This document shows, one piece after another, positions 42,099 through 54,665 of a stretch of DNA of 64,000 bases; within the stretch, counting starts at the first letter, position 1, and the number at the start of each line of letters is the position of its first letter. The notes under the pieces were generated by a model. That model had not been told where the DNA came from, did no database searches, and saw only the letters and a program-made list of their open reading frames with translations. This DNA is from Rhipicephalus microplus (Eukaryota; Arthropoda; Arachnida; Ixodida; Ixodidae), in assembly GCF_043290135.1 (NCBI RefSeq), contig NW_027464588.1:7229501-7293500 (forward strand), read 5' to 3'. A program made the position numbers and the translations under genes.

Positions 42099-44536
42099 TG
42101 ATCAGAGTTAAAAAACCAAAACAATGCAGTCCTTTATGGAATCAGATTTTTGTGAGAGAGTGACCACTTAGAATGGAAACAGCTGTGACAGTTGCTGAAT
42201 GGTGTTTCCTTCTGCGACGGTGCAGTGGTTACAGCAGCACTAGCAGGAAACAGCAGCCAGCAAAGCATATGTTCTCTATGAATGGACTCCGCTCCTCCTA
42301 CCCTTTTTCACCAAACTGTAGACGGCTCCAGCAAAGTAACAGATAAAATTGTGGCTTTAGGCACGATGCCATCAGACACCACCCATCAAAGTGCATTCTT
42401 TCTCATTATATTCATATGTACCTGGAGGGGGGGGGTCAGGCGGCTTAGCAGAGGAGGAACATATAACGTCACGACCCACCCTGCTGGAACTGTTACCTTT
42501 CTTCAAAAAAACTCTGTAACGAAAATGCATCTCTTTAGCAGGAATCGACCATTAGAGAGGACTGCCTTTGAAAACTATATGAAACAGTTTGAATTGTCTG
42601 AAACTTAGAGGAGTTGTTAGTGTACAACTGTCTCAAGAGCAGGGCTGGGCAGTATCGCGATAGTATTTCAGAGATACTTTTGAAGGTCTGTATTGCTGTA
42701 TCGAGATACTTCTTAAAAATGTGTTTGTATCTCAGTAGCGAAACACTTTTACGATGTATCGCCCGTATTGCAATACTATCCAGGGCATAGGTATGTGATT
42801 ACTTTTTTTTCGGAAATGAGCTTAGACATGTTTACAATGGCAAAAAAACATATGCTGTGACCTTAGCATTGTGTGGCGAGATATGCACCTACCATTTCTA
42901 CATTTATTCTCAGGGGGTAACTGACTCCTACCTTCTCGATAGTGAGCTAGTTGCTTTTCTACCTGCATTTCATTGTGCATGCAGAACTGGAATGTGTTTG
43001 AATAATCACCTGCTTGGGAGCTTGCCAATAATGTTATACGGCCATTTTGAATACCAGCAGTGAGGAGCATTGAATATGGCACATTGGACGCCAACCAACA
43101 GCGTCGTTTTTAAAATGCATTCGGTCATGCTAATTTAACGAGCAGTGCTTCTTTTCTCTCGTTTTTTGTGGCATCTATTTTAAAAAGCGGAGCTTATCGA
43201 GGAAGCCACAAACCACCCAAAAAATTTGGTGTGTGGTGCCGTGTGCCATCAACGATACTTCTTTCTCCAAAGCATTTCTGGAAGACAGCAAATGCGGCCA
43301 CACGCTTGCTAGTCCTAGTCAAATGTGACCAGTGCTGTTTGAAGTTTCTCGTCTACAGAAAAAAAACACACATCAGGTACCGGCATTGACTTGGTGCAAT
43401 TGACAAACCAGAATATATCGGTGGTTGTCTCACTTGTCGCTAGAACCAATAGCATCTGCACAATGCAGACTAGCAGGGCTGCTGACCTACAGCAAGTGCA
43501 CAGTGATCTCTTAGCATCCGGCTACTCGAACTCTGGTTAAACGCCAGCTCTTTCAGCCGCGAAGATCTGATCGTGTGTTCCCAAGAAAACGTGCCGCTAT
43601 ACTGTACGTGTCTGAGGCGTGCGAGTCAGGCACTAGTTCAAAAACTATTACGATGTCCAAGTAGTTCCGTTCCAACAAATTGCATTATCGGCTGGTAAAG
43701 ATGAAGGACAAAAAAGAAAGGTATCTTGATGCCTAATGTGTACCTTGTAGACTGTGATTTTGTATATATCAGTGAGACTGCAAATTTCGAACATCAGGTC
43801 AGACAGCATGTCCATGATGTCAACGAGGTAAAGGTGTCTTCCAATGCCTTGGCAAAACACCCTGAAAACTTGAGCAATAAAATAGATTAGCATGACGGCA
43901 TAAGCTTAGAAAAAAAACACTTCAGGACACCACTTGCAATCAATGCTGATTTAAACAATGGATACACATAACACATGGAACCATTGATAACACATGGAAC
44001 CTTCTTTCTTATCTACACTCGTGGTTTTGAGTCACTTTTGAAGTCCTCATAAGCATATTTTCACTGAATCTAGTTGTCACTCTGAACAAGACTCCCATCA
44101 TGAGAGCAGAAATGTCTTATTTGTATTACTTTTCGCGGTTGGTGTCATTAATTTATCATGTTCTCACCCTAACAGGCTTCAGTCAATATCTCAACTTCAC
44201 CCATCTTTTTGAGTGGAATGTATAGTACACCATGGATGTGATTAATTTCCTTTTGTTTATAACACGTTTTCTAGAGAGGTAAATTGGTAAGGCAACTTGG
44301 TTGGAGAAGTTCAGAGTATGAAAGAGTTTTATGGCACCCGAGGATTTTAGCAAAAAGCACTCCGGTAAAATCGGGAAAATATCAGCCTGACGCGCTGGTG
44401 TAGCTTTGAGCAATTACAACATATTTATGTTTGTAATAATCAGGTTGTAATATATTGAAGTTCTGAAAAGTAATGCTTCGTTCAGGACGCAATTAGGAAA
44501 TGTGCGTTCTTTATTTTCACATTTGCTCTCTTACAG
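42099..44536. other. intron of the candidate gene; one hAT-like terminal fragment
   Basis: At 42641-42790, CAGGGCTGGGCAGTATCGCG followed by repeated GATACTT and GTATCTC motifs looks like the end of a hAT-type dispersed repeat. Otherwise no gene is recognised. Confidence 0.4.
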
Positions 44537-44643
44537 AAACATTGGCCAGCCGTTCCTGTTGCGGCCACCAATGCAGTACAAGCACATCTACTAATCATGG
44601 CGCCTATAAACATGAGGCCACCCACAGGAGCATTCAAGAGAAG
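44537..44643 (+). CDS. candidate Ser/Thr-rich exon, multi-exon host gene
   Basis: Acceptor GCTCTCTTACAG at 44536, donor GTATGA at 44644. Entered in phase 1 from the coiled-coil exon it reads TLASRSCCGHQCSTSTSTNH and on to RSIQEK, leaving in phase 0, which is what the next exon needs. The phase-0 frame is also open, so phase rather than content decides. There is no recognisable domain. Confidence 0.45.
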
Positions 44644-46111
44644 GTATGAGCATATGACAACGCAATAAGATGCTTCATCAAGTTCGAAAGGTGGCCGTCA
44701 GCTACAACAAAAGTGACAAATTTTACCTTGTGATGCCATCATCGTGGCATCAGAATCAAGTTTCTCAAATTGGTCGTGTCATCATGACGTCACATGATGC
44801 CATTGCTTGTTTTAAGGTTGCCTATCCCGGAGGTATTTGCGAAACAGCTGGGAGTGCAGAAAGCTGTTGGGAGTCGTGGCGGGTCAATACAATCGACCTA
44901 AAAGAAAAAGATTTTCGTTATCTGTTGTTTTAAAGAAGCCGTGACGAAGAATAAAGCTGTGCCCAGTTGTTATTTTCCTGCTTCAATAATGATTAGACAC
45001 GCCGATTTCAAAACATTTCGATGCTATTTTCAGTCAACTATGTGCATCATCACACATTGCTGCACAACGTATGAAAGAGGAAATATCTTTATGGTGGCAC
45101 AATCGAACCAGTATGGTACTACAAACCTCACTCAACTATGGCTTGGCAAACACGGCTGCGCTGCCATGTTTTGTTAACGGAGACTTCTCATAGGTCGACT
45201 TGAAGTGATTTCAGCAGTACAGTTGAGGCAAATGTGCGAGCTGGAGAATGAAAGTTGCTGAACTTTATTGTTGTATTACTAGTCCAGAAACCTTTTGTGC
45301 CAAGGAAGTGCTTATTTTGAAATAAATTGTTTTAGTGGTCTGCGTCAGGTAGCGCACTTTAATTTACCCGCCTCAAGAAGCGGAAAGTCTCACGTCACTG
45401 TTGCCGTGCACAACGTTGCCCGGCTTTTTACTGTACGGTCGCCGACACTACTAGCGAAACTAAAGCACCAGGAGCCGCATCAGCAACAGTGGCCATCGAT
45501 CAATTTCCTACAATAGGTTCCGAAATGGCAGACACGTTTTGGCCCAATTGGGCCCCGCTAGATGGCACGGCCTGTTTAGTTTATCCAGGAAAAAGTTGAA
45601 TTTTTCTAACATCTTGTACCATTATCCATTGTAACTCCCGGCGGTTCTTTTTTCATGAAAAACAACTCAACAAGCAGCATTTTTTTACGTTCTTTGATAC
45701 TTGGAAGGTTCTTTATTTAGTGAGCTAGTTGGATTACTCGTGATTATTTGTAGGCAGTTTGTCTGTCGTCATAAGGATCATTTCGCGAACGTCCTACTGC
45801 AGCGCATTTGTTCCCATGCATTTACCTTAATTTCTCGGTAAGTAGGGCACTGCTCTTGATAATACTGTCGTTTTAGATGACATACATTGAGCTTTCACTG
45901 TCCCGTGAATTGTTATTTGTTAATTAAGCGTGTTTGCGTTAATGAGATTTCACTGTATTTCACCAAAAACAAAGCGACAAAAGCATATTGGAGTGAGTTT
46001 AGACAAGTTAGATACAAATATAAAACTGACAAAAAACAAATTCGATTCAACATGCAAAAAGAAAGCTGTATGCTTCAAAAGTGTAATACAGATTTTTTTT
46101 TGCATTTTCAG
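44644..46111. other. intron of the candidate gene
   Basis: No repeat or gene recognised. A palindromic TTGGCCCAATTGGGCC lies at about 45541. Confidence 0.4.
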
Positions 46112-46378
46112 GCAAGGCCGTTGCAGTTCATGCAGCCATCGCTACACGCATCGCCACCGTCGCCACCACCACCGTCACCACCACCACTATGGCCGTGCTC
46201 GCCATTGTCTACACAAGGGTGGTCAGCAACGCAGCCTTTGCCACCGCCGCAGCGCTTACTGCTACCAGAACCTTTGTCGCCTTCTTCAGAGCAGCCACGG
46301 ATGCAGCCATGCCCATTGATGCTACCGGTACCACACCCTGGAACTACTTCAAGTGGTTCTCAAGAACCTACCAGCCAG
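46112..46378 (+). CDS. candidate Pro/Ser-rich exon, multi-exon host gene
   Basis: A pyrimidine tract and TTTTCAG acceptor at 46111 and a GTGTGT donor at 46379; 267 nt, phase-neutral. In phase 0 it reads ARPLQFMQPSLHASPPSPPP, then a Pro/Leu/Ser/Gln-rich run ending SSGSQEPTSQ. This looks like a disordered linker. The CCACCACC/CCGTCACC content makes all three frames open over much of its length, so the frame rests on phase agreement with the exons on both sides. Confidence 0.5.
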
Positions 46379-49300
46379 GTGTGTACTTTATATTTGAAAT
46401 GGCTGTTTCTTTGTTGTTTTTTTTTTCAATCTGATTTAGGGGTTATATTGTCAGGCTAGCCTCCAGTACCTTTTCAGTTTGTTTATTTAATCAGTATACA
46501 TGTAGTCATTTTTAGAGGTATGCAGATAAGTATTATAAAGTTGAGCAAATGCAGTGTGACCATCTGTCAATGTCGAATCGCACTGGTTGAGCAGGATAAA
46601 AATTTTCTCGCCGGGTTCTCCTGGTCGATTCGGAGCAATTTCCCGCTTTCTACTGGCACATTCAGAGCAAACCACTCCACAATGGGGCTTCCATGTTGTT
46701 TCATCTGGCAAAGGTAGACTTTTCTGGAACTCCGGCAATGCGGGGCTGTCATTTTTGGTACGATCAGGGAATAAGGTTGTCTTTAACGTTTTTTAGGTGG
46801 TGTCTCATCATCCTATGGATTTCTTTACAATCTAAAAATGGCATCGTTTGACTTTGCTGGATGAACTGGCGGTAAAGTTTTGACAGTTGTAGCAGCAGCG
46901 ACCACAAACCGTGTGTGGAAGTGATTTTTTAAAAAAAGTTGCCTGACCGGCTGTGCAGATGCCCGAAGATTATCGGCTACGTCGAAAAAGTTCAGGAGCC
47001 GGTTTAAGTGTCGTATGCATAAACAGCTTCTGGACACCTCATGCACAGCATTCATGTGTTCCAGTGGTAGATTTGGCTTGCTGTAAGACGTTTTTAGATA
47101 CTGTCAGTTGGGTAAGCACACGCTGCCGCAGCCGCGAGGACTGCCCCCTCTTGTATCCCGCGGAGGCGGCCCTGCTGTCGCTTAGAGATTGGTGAAAAAG
47201 CGTCATCTGCTACCTCTGCATGTGAAACAGCAGCAAATTAGTTTCCAAATGGCGACCACAGAGGAGAGGATGCGGCGGAAGGGCGACCTAGAAAACCAAA
47301 ACGCACGGGAAGGAGGCAGGTTGGGTAGCTTGCTTGATAGGTCCGCGAAACTCGCACGTAGAAAAACTTTGAAAGAGTGCCTGCGCGCGCAGAAGTCAAA
47401 GCATGGCCGCCTGGATCAGTGCGCGGGGGTGTTCGAACAATTGGCGGCTGTGGTCAAAAAATCTTTTTGTTGCGTCGGCGAGTTTGCGTGGCCTCACGAA
47501 CTTCGATATTTCGTGATTCGTCCCGCGCAAATTAACAGCCGTTTTCGCGCTTCCGCACGTGCGCGGAAGGCATGCCGAGTCGAGTGCGAAGCGAGCGAGA
47601 GAACAAGTCCTTAACACGAAACGAACCAAAAATTATCAGAGTAGGTGGGGTAGCGTACACCCGTGCACTAGACGCAACTATCGGATACAGTCGGTGGCCG
47701 ACGATGTTGGCAAATGGTCTGGTCACTCCAGGCCGGCGATGCCAACGACAGTACCAGCGAATGAAAACAGGGTAGATGGCCGACCGGTCTTCGAAAGATC
47801 GGTGGCAGTGTGAAAACGCGGGTCTCGTCTGGCGATGCGGGGCGCTCAGAGTAGCGGGGGGGGGACAAAGGACGGAGGGGTGCATAACAAAAAGCAGTCG
47901 GCACTTTCTTTTCTTCATGGGTTGGGGAGCAGCAACTAGAGGGTCGTGGATGTAGGGTCAGCAATTAACAATAAGAATGTATGGGCACCTCGCCGATGCC
48001 TGATCGGGGGTCGAAACTGGCTTTCCGGGAAGTCGGGAGACCGCTGACTGTTCGCTGTAACCGATCAGCGGCGCTCGGAGACGTTCGTTGTAAGTGCGAT
48101 TTTGTGCCATTGAACTAATATATATTTTCATGGTCACGCGGATATTGTTCGTTTGAAATGAAAGTTCGTTTTAAGTGGGGCCGTTATATGTGGGATCGAC
48201 TGTACTACTTAGTGATAAATAAGGTCCTGGCGTGTATCTGAGAAATGTATGATTATTTATGTATGTTTTGACCATTACCTGCAAGACTTTTCATGGAATA
48301 GCAGCTGTTCAGTCCTTGAGAACTGCAGGGTAAATTGGGGGTTTGAAGAAGTACTGTTGATCACAAGTGTTTTCCTCATAGGCATAGCCACTTGACAGCC
48401 CGGCGCACTGAAGGTCAGCATGTTTACTGTGTTAAACTGCTAATTCACTCAAGCTTGCTTGATTGTTGTGTACCTTGTTAAATACGATTTTCGTGACAGA
48501 AATCTAACCTTCAAGCTCCCGCCTCTGTATTCTGAGCAAGCAAACAAATAGGAAAAAAGAAATTCAACGCTGCCGCGGGAAGCCAGCGGTAGCTCGTTCT
48601 CAAGGCTACTTTAGCACCATGCCCCTCGGAGCGTGTACGAGTCGGTGCCGCCTCCATAGTGGGCTTTCCCAACTGACAGTACTTAAAAACGGTGTAAGCC
48701 GTGTGCTCGCTTCAAGACTTGGGCGGCTGTTCCAGATCTCTCAGTCGAATTCTACATAATAATAGTTGTACACGTAGCTTTACTCACCATAAAACCTAAA
48801 TGTAAATTTACAAAGATTTTTAAGCTAATTGCATATGCTTTTTGCATGAATAAACATTCTTGACAAGCTAGTTTTAGGAGATGAAATTCAAGTGTGTGAA
48901 GTAAGTCCTATATTTTAATCACTGTAAAGTAGGATGTCATTATGCCATAGTTGAGGTATGTTTAGGTGAAAGGAAGTTGTAAATATCGGCAAACTTTGCA
49001 CAATTATTATTTTTGAACATTTTATAATAACTCGGTTCATACAAAAGCTAGTATGAATACCGTTATGATTAAGTGATAACAAGTCAGATGCAAGTAGTAT
49101 GAAGTTAGCCTAGACAAGGCGAGCAGCATTAGAGTAAAAAGAACTCTTGGTAAATATGTGTATGCCCCGATTCTGAATGTTCTGTATTGACAAAAGATTA
49201 TTGTTATGCATATTTGCATGTAATAATGCCATAGGTGATTTGACTGTTTATGAAAGCAGAACAACAATAAGGCATCATAGGAGATAAATAAAGAAGATTT

Positions 49301-49787
49301 AATGAGGGCTCGTACACCGAAGGCAGTTTTTTGTTTAGTATAAGCAATATGATGGGTAAACTTCACGTTAGGCTCAATTTTTGGCCTAGAAAACACACCA
49401 AATTGCAGGAATTAAACTATGGTAGTCAATTAAAAGGGAGCTTTGTTTTAGAAACTCTATAAACCATGAACTTAGTTTTAAGTGGGATTGAAATTAGGTT
49501 GTTTTAAAAACACTATGTAGAACATTGATCAGTTCGTTTTCCAGCTCAGTGATTGGGATTTTAACAATTTATGGAGCATAAGCTGGAAAACAATAGGAAT
49601 AAAAGTTTCAGCAGCTGTTATTGGGCTGAACAAAGCACAAATAAGGACTGATAGTTATGTTGTGTCTGAATTTAAAAAAAAAATTTTTGGAAATGATGCT
49701 TAACTTTCACACCTGGAAGCCATGCTGGCATATGTGTGCCTAATATTTTTTACAGCTGATCGACTTTTCCTTTGTTCTGCCTTTTAG
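46379..49787. other. large intron of the candidate gene
   Basis: No coding block recognised. 47189-47614 is an open frame of 141 codons rich in Arg/Lys/Glu that I cannot assign. TATATGTGGGATCGACTGTA at 48186-48205 resembles a pogo/Tigger terminal repeat. There are a CpG-richer stretch at 47120-47830 and an AT-rich one at 48800-49700. Confidence 0.35.
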
Positions 49788-49838
49788 GGTATGGGCGCCA
49801 GTGATGAACTGCCGCTGTTTTCCCAGGTGGACAATCAA
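49788..49838 (+). CDS. candidate 51-nt exon, multi-exon host gene
   Basis: Acceptor CTGCCTTTTAG at 49787, donor GTAAGT at 49839. In phase 0 it reads GMGASDELPLFSQVDNQ and is phase-neutral. Confidence 0.5.
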
Positions 49839-51428
49839 GTAAGTAGCTTTACAGTAGCTTGGATGGTTAGATAGTTAGTATTCGTTCATCTTTTAACTGA
49901 ATAAGGGCACGTACAGACACTTGAACACCGCTTATGTTGTGTGGATTTTCTTTTTCTAGTGTCGGTCTCTGTGTACATGCCTTTATTCAGTTGACCGATG
50001 AAGTAGCTCTACTTTTTCTAAATTTATGTTTATTCAGTGCAATACTTTCACTACTGGGTTGAATACATTGTTATGCAACTTGCATTGCACTTTCATTTCT
50101 TTGTATGTTTATGTCTAGCTTATTCATCTACTACGGATAATTTTGTAAATTATGAACTGGACTGGTGCATTTAGAGATTAAGGAGGTTAATTCACGAATG
50201 ACCAGTGCAATCTTCTGCATTACCCTTTTTTGGAATATCACGGCATTCAGTACAAGCCTTATAAATATTTTTGTGACAAGTCTTGAGGTCAGGAAAAAGG
50301 GGAATGAATTTTTGATTCCTGAGTCTTTTTGATTCCTGAGTGCCTCATTATTGGACTTGACAAAAGAAATTTTCATCTGGAATGTGCCAGAGCACTTTTT
50401 GTCAGTGCCAGCTCTAAGCGCCTTTTAGGGTGTCTGGTGGTCTCTTCTACTTTAGTGGAATATTATGGACTGATCATTTCTAACAACTGTAACACAACTG
50501 TAAAATATGTTATGTAGTTGTTAACTTACCTTCCACACATATCTAGAGCACTCTAAATTGTAAATATGCTTCTTTTTAAAATGTCTTACAGTTTCTCACA
50601 AACTGTTCAGGTGAGAATTAAAGACAGCAATGATGTATGTGATTTGCTTTTCATTGATCATTGAAAGGAATGCTTTTTTGTTTCGCTGGAGCCACATTAG
50701 TGTAAAATTTCTAAAGAGGGATTGTGTTGATGTTTTTCTAACTTACTATGCCACCCCACTTTTTGCCCAGTCTTTTAGTATATAAAAATTAATGATTCTC
50801 CTTGTGAAGGCTGGTGTAGTATTGCCATTAATGAGCAATATATGCATCTGTAGACTTACATACATTCTGTGAACTGTACTTGCTTTAGAAAAAGAATATT
50901 TGGATAACGTTTAGTATGTCAGTGTTATACAAGTCGGCATGCAGTTGCAGAAGTGAAATGTAAGATTCATCAAAACTATTTGAATACATACGAGCAAAAC
51001 ATTACTCACACGACCAAAGAGCGCAACTAACATTTTCAAAAACAAGATATCTCTTGAGTCTTTTATTATGATTCCACATTTTTTTAGCGCAGATTCACCT
51101 AGAAAACGGCATATTTTTGGAGCAGAAAAAATGGGCATGGCTGCTTTCGCGTCCGAGAGACAGCTTGTTCTGTAAGGAGGCGACCAAGTTTCTGTGGGGT
51201 GTGAGTGCCCTCCACAACAGGAGCATCACAGGAGCCCCTTATCGGCGCTACGTGCGCTCGGAAAACGAGGCACCACCCTGAAGGGCACTCACGCCTAAGA
51301 AATTGGAGGCAGTCGGAAGTAAGTGTTACATGCTTAGTATATTTTGCTGAATATAGGGACAATAAAATTTATCAACTATACGAACCAGTAAGTTCCTAAT
51401 TGCTACATATTCCTGCTCATTTTTACAG
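49839..51428. other. introns of the candidate gene around a micro-exon
   Basis: AT-rich. Apart from the 19-nt exon listed at 50592, only an inverted pair GTGAGTGCCCT/AGGGCACTCAC at about 51201-51290 stands out. Confidence 0.4.
50592..50610 (+). CDS. candidate 19-nt micro-exon
   Basis: TTTCTCACAAACTGTTCAG lies between a CTTACAG acceptor and a GTGAGA donor. It takes phase 0 in and gives phase 1 out, which is exactly the shift needed to join the 49788 exon to the 51429 exon in the helical frame. Its reality rests on that phase argument. Confidence 0.45.
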
Positions 51429-51538
51429 ATGCCTTCAGCAAGTACATTGCTGGGAGACCAAGTGAAGTGGCAGCCATTGAGAGGCTAAGAAAAATGAACA
51501 GATTCATTGCTGAAATGTTGAACGACCTAAATAAATGA
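51429..51538 (+). CDS. candidate terminal exon, multi-exon host gene
   Basis: Acceptor ATTTTTACAG at 51428. Entered in phase 1 it reads AFSKYIAGRPSEVAAIERLR, then KMNRFIAEMLNDLNK and TGA at 51536. The sequence is amphipathic helix throughout and ends with a natural stop in AATAAATGAG, whose AATAAA could also serve in a 3' end. I do not recognise the family. Confidence 0.6.
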
Positions 51539-51674
51539 GTCGTCAAAACATTACTCTAGCCTTATTGTGTTTATTTGATATCATTGCAGCGTACCTACAT
51601 TACATTGTTTATTTTACTCTGTGCTTCATGAACTGGCATGCCTTTCTTAATACATTCTTTTACTGCATAGTAAT

Positions 51675-51880
51675 TTTGACCCAAATAGCTAATCCAACCC
51701 ATATCACCTGCATAACCTGTAATACCCATATATTCGTTACACTTATACCACCTATATGAGCCGTACCACCTGTATGACCCGCACCACCCCTTATGACCCG
51801 TGCCACCCGTATGACCCGTACCATCCGTATGAACCGTACCACCTGTATAACCCGTAACACTTGTATGCCCCGTATCCAAT
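51675..51880. repeat. 18-bp minisatellite
   Basis: About ten imperfect copies of TATGACCCGTACCACCTG. The unit is a multiple of three, which gives a false Gly/Thr-rich repeat peptide on the minus strand. Confidence 0.85.
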
Positions 51881-51928
51881 AACATCGTATGTGCAGGTCC
51901 TGTACATGTAGGAATTTTCAGTAGGGAG

Positions 51929-51994
51929 GTTTGAGAAACGAGCGAAAAAATCTTGAAAGAACCGGGGTTCAGTCTGTGTTTGCGGGAACGTCAC
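51929..51994. repeat. 67-bp dispersed repeat, copy 2
   Basis: GTTTGAGAAACGAGCGAAAA ... ACCGGGGTTCAGTC ... GGGAACGTCACA, matching 16408-16474 in the same orientation with few differences. Confidence 0.8.
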
Positions 51995-53813
51995 AGTATA
52001 TATTTAATATACTTGGGCTGAAAACATACCTGGGAGGTGGTGCGATATGTATATTTAGTAACTAAGCTGCTGGAGGGCCACCCTGGTTGGCTATACGGCC
52101 AACCAGGTTATGCAATCTGTCTTCACCGCGCCAAAAGCAGGAACGGGAAAGAGCGTGGCCTTGTTGTGACGGTAATGGATGCAATATCCCCCACGGTACT
52201 TCTTGCCGCCTGTAGCACATACGCCTGCTTTACGTTGTGTTGAGCTTCCGAAGAGTTCGGCCTGTCTTGCCGGTAGACGGACGGGGGTGTGGCTCTTGAA
52301 AATCGGTTCTCGGCATTCAGTTCACAACTATTCGAATATACCGCCAAGCAAGCCCATTCCGCGAAGATACTATGCAATGTCTTTTAACTACTCACCTGCC
52401 GGTTCGGAAATTTTAAAGCTTTTGCGACTTATCAAACAGGGCGCAACATCTAATTTGAGTTCGCCACCCCACGTCATATGGTCACGTGGTGGCCAATACA
52501 GACCCGGAACAAGGCTATAAATTGCCAACACCAATGCAAAAAAATTAACTTTATAGAAAATAATACAAACTCCAGAAACAGCAAATATATAATCCCTATA
52601 GTTCACCTATTATTGCGCCTTTAATTATTCAATTTTGTGGCAGCACTGCAACACCTTTCAATTAGCACTCTAGCAAACTAGCCCTAATAGCCGCTCTTCG
52701 TAGCGACAAAATCTTTCGGAGACATCTGGCTAATACGCTAGGCAAGAGAAGACTCCACCACCACGGCGATCACTCAACAGCTAAGACAATATTTAGGTTG
52801 TACGCACTTTTGCTGATTTTTGGACACGTGACGCTGCTTGAAGAAAGGTTCTAAAACAGAGCCACTACATACGTAAAATTAACATTTCCTCAAGATTTTG
52901 AGAGGAGGATTGCCTATGCGAACAAGGCGGTGAGATTGCAAGCTCGAAGGCACATATTTCAGCCAGAAAACAAAAGTGATTCGTAATCCCAGAACAGTGT
53001 TCGCGCGAGCCCTCATAAAGCAGGAGCACTTCTTTGGAGCAAGAGTAATGTCCTTGTAATGTGCATTATGAAGCAATTAAAAGTATGTTAAAATCGGTCG
53101 TCATTTAGCAGGCTTTTATTCATTTTACCTAAAAAGCATTCCTTAGTTCACCCTACCACGAGCACATACTTCGTCAAATACACTGCCATGGCTACGCCCT
53201 GCTTGAACGTTTTGATACACTACAAGTGAAGGCTGCACATTAGTCGTCTTCAGGTGAAGAGTGAGGTTCTAGTTAGGGGGTTACCCAGTATTCTTTCTCG
53301 CAGATTATCCATCGTTTACTATGCTGTCTGGGAAAGGTTTCTGCTCTCCCATAGTATGAAGTACCAAGTACTCTGAATTGTTTAACCCTTCTTAATACAT
53401 TTACTCTGCAGTATCAACTTCGGCTCACTTATGGAAGTGAAATGTGTGTTTCATATGCATTGCGACTTTTTTTCAACAATAGCAGATTGACCATGAGGCG
53501 AAGATGCCTTCTCAACTTTCAACTGAGATAGCGCTATAGTAGATAGCATGGCGGACGTACCTAAGTTGGAGACCTCGAAAAGTATTACAGCGCGCTCAGA
53601 TTATTCATGTCTTAAAGCTCAGCAAGGTACTATAAGAATAAAGCATTTTTACATCGGCGATATAATAACAGGCACCTCCGAAACACAATTGTGTGTGATA
53701 ACCTGCAGTGTGCAATATTTTAGCGTATTCTACTTCCCACTTAAACTCGTAAAGCATTCATAAAAAATCGGTGTTGCTTTCTCCACTCGCTACGGTGTCT
53801 AGAGCACGGAGCA

Positions 53814-54030
53814 AGTAGTGGTCTAGAGGTTACGGCGCTTCACTGCCGATCTGAAAGTTGCGGCGAAACCTTGCTGCAGCGGCAGCCTTATATGTGATAG
53901 TTAAAGTGCTCGAGGCTGGTGTACATATACTTATGTGCACGTGAAGGAACCCCAGATGACCGAAGTTTCTGAAGTCCTTCAATACGGCATCCCAAATATT
54001 CATATCACCGTTTTGGGACGTACAAACGTA
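53814..54030 (+). repeat. tRNA-derived SINE, diverged
   Basis: Head GTAGTGGTCTAGAGGTTACG, a body with TATGTGCACGTGAAGGAACC and ATATTCATATCACCGTTTTG, and a tail ACGTACAAACG. Confidence 0.75.
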
Positions 54031-54081
54031 CTTCAAAAATTATTCCTGTATAATGCGTGGGTTTAGCACGTATTGTTTAAT

Positions 54082-54143
54082 GCGTCCCTCATAATCATAT
54101 GGTGATCTTGGGACATTAAACCCCACATATCAATCAATCATTA
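54082..54143 (+). repeat. SINE 3' end fragment
   Basis: GCGTCCCTCATAATCATATG, then GGGACATTAAACCCCACATA and TCAATCAATCATT: the last 62 bp of the SINE only. Confidence 0.85.
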
Positions 54144-54443
54144 GCACATATTGTTTGCATTCGTCAGATAAAACTCGTTCGGACTCCATATCTCATCATA
54201 TCTGTACACTGTGGGCTTTATATCGCATATTCGGAAAGCCTCGACAAAAACTGCATATCTCTAACACTTTTCAGAATGCTCTTTTCCCACTCGAGGAACG
54301 TCTCTTTTTGAGCACATTAGGCATAACTGCAGCGAAGTTGGCGACAAATGTAGCGTTAACACGGAATTCAAGCACAGGGATCCCTTTGCTCTGTTATTAC
54401 TCTTTTTTTCAGCAGGCTTGAATAAGTGTCGAACGGGTTCAGC

Positions 54444-54665
54444 TTCGTCGGTACAAGTGGCTACTACTCGGCTGCTGATTCAAAGGTCGTGGGGTGAAAT
54501 CCCGATCGCGGCAGTCGCATTTCGATGAAGGCGCAATGGAAGATTCCCGCGTACTGTGGAATGTCAGCGTACGTTAAAGAACACCAGATAGGTAGAATTT
54601 TCGCAGCCCTTCACTAGGACGTCTCTCATAACCATAACGTGGTTCTGAGATGGAAAGCCACCAAT
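54444..54665 (+). repeat. tRNA-derived SINE, diverged
   Basis: CTACTACTCGGCTGCTGATT, a B-box-like GGGGTGAAATCCC, CGTACGTTAAAGAACACCAG and CTCTCATAACCATAACGTGG. Confidence 0.8.

Larger units (their letters stand above)
51539..53813. other. intergenic; minisatellite and dispersed repeat listed separately
   Basis: A short hairpin, CTGGTTGGC/GGCCAACCAG, lies at 52083-52108. No gene recognised in 52000-53813. Confidence 0.45.

Noticed and set aside
30313..51538. A BEN-domain gene
   Set aside because: Only the N-terminal exon recalls BEND5-like tick proteins; I found no BEN domain in any exon, so no name was given.
51595..51885. Gly/Thr/His/Tyr-rich repeat protein on the minus strand
   Set aside because: It is the translation of an 18-bp minisatellite; there is no start context or conserved flank.
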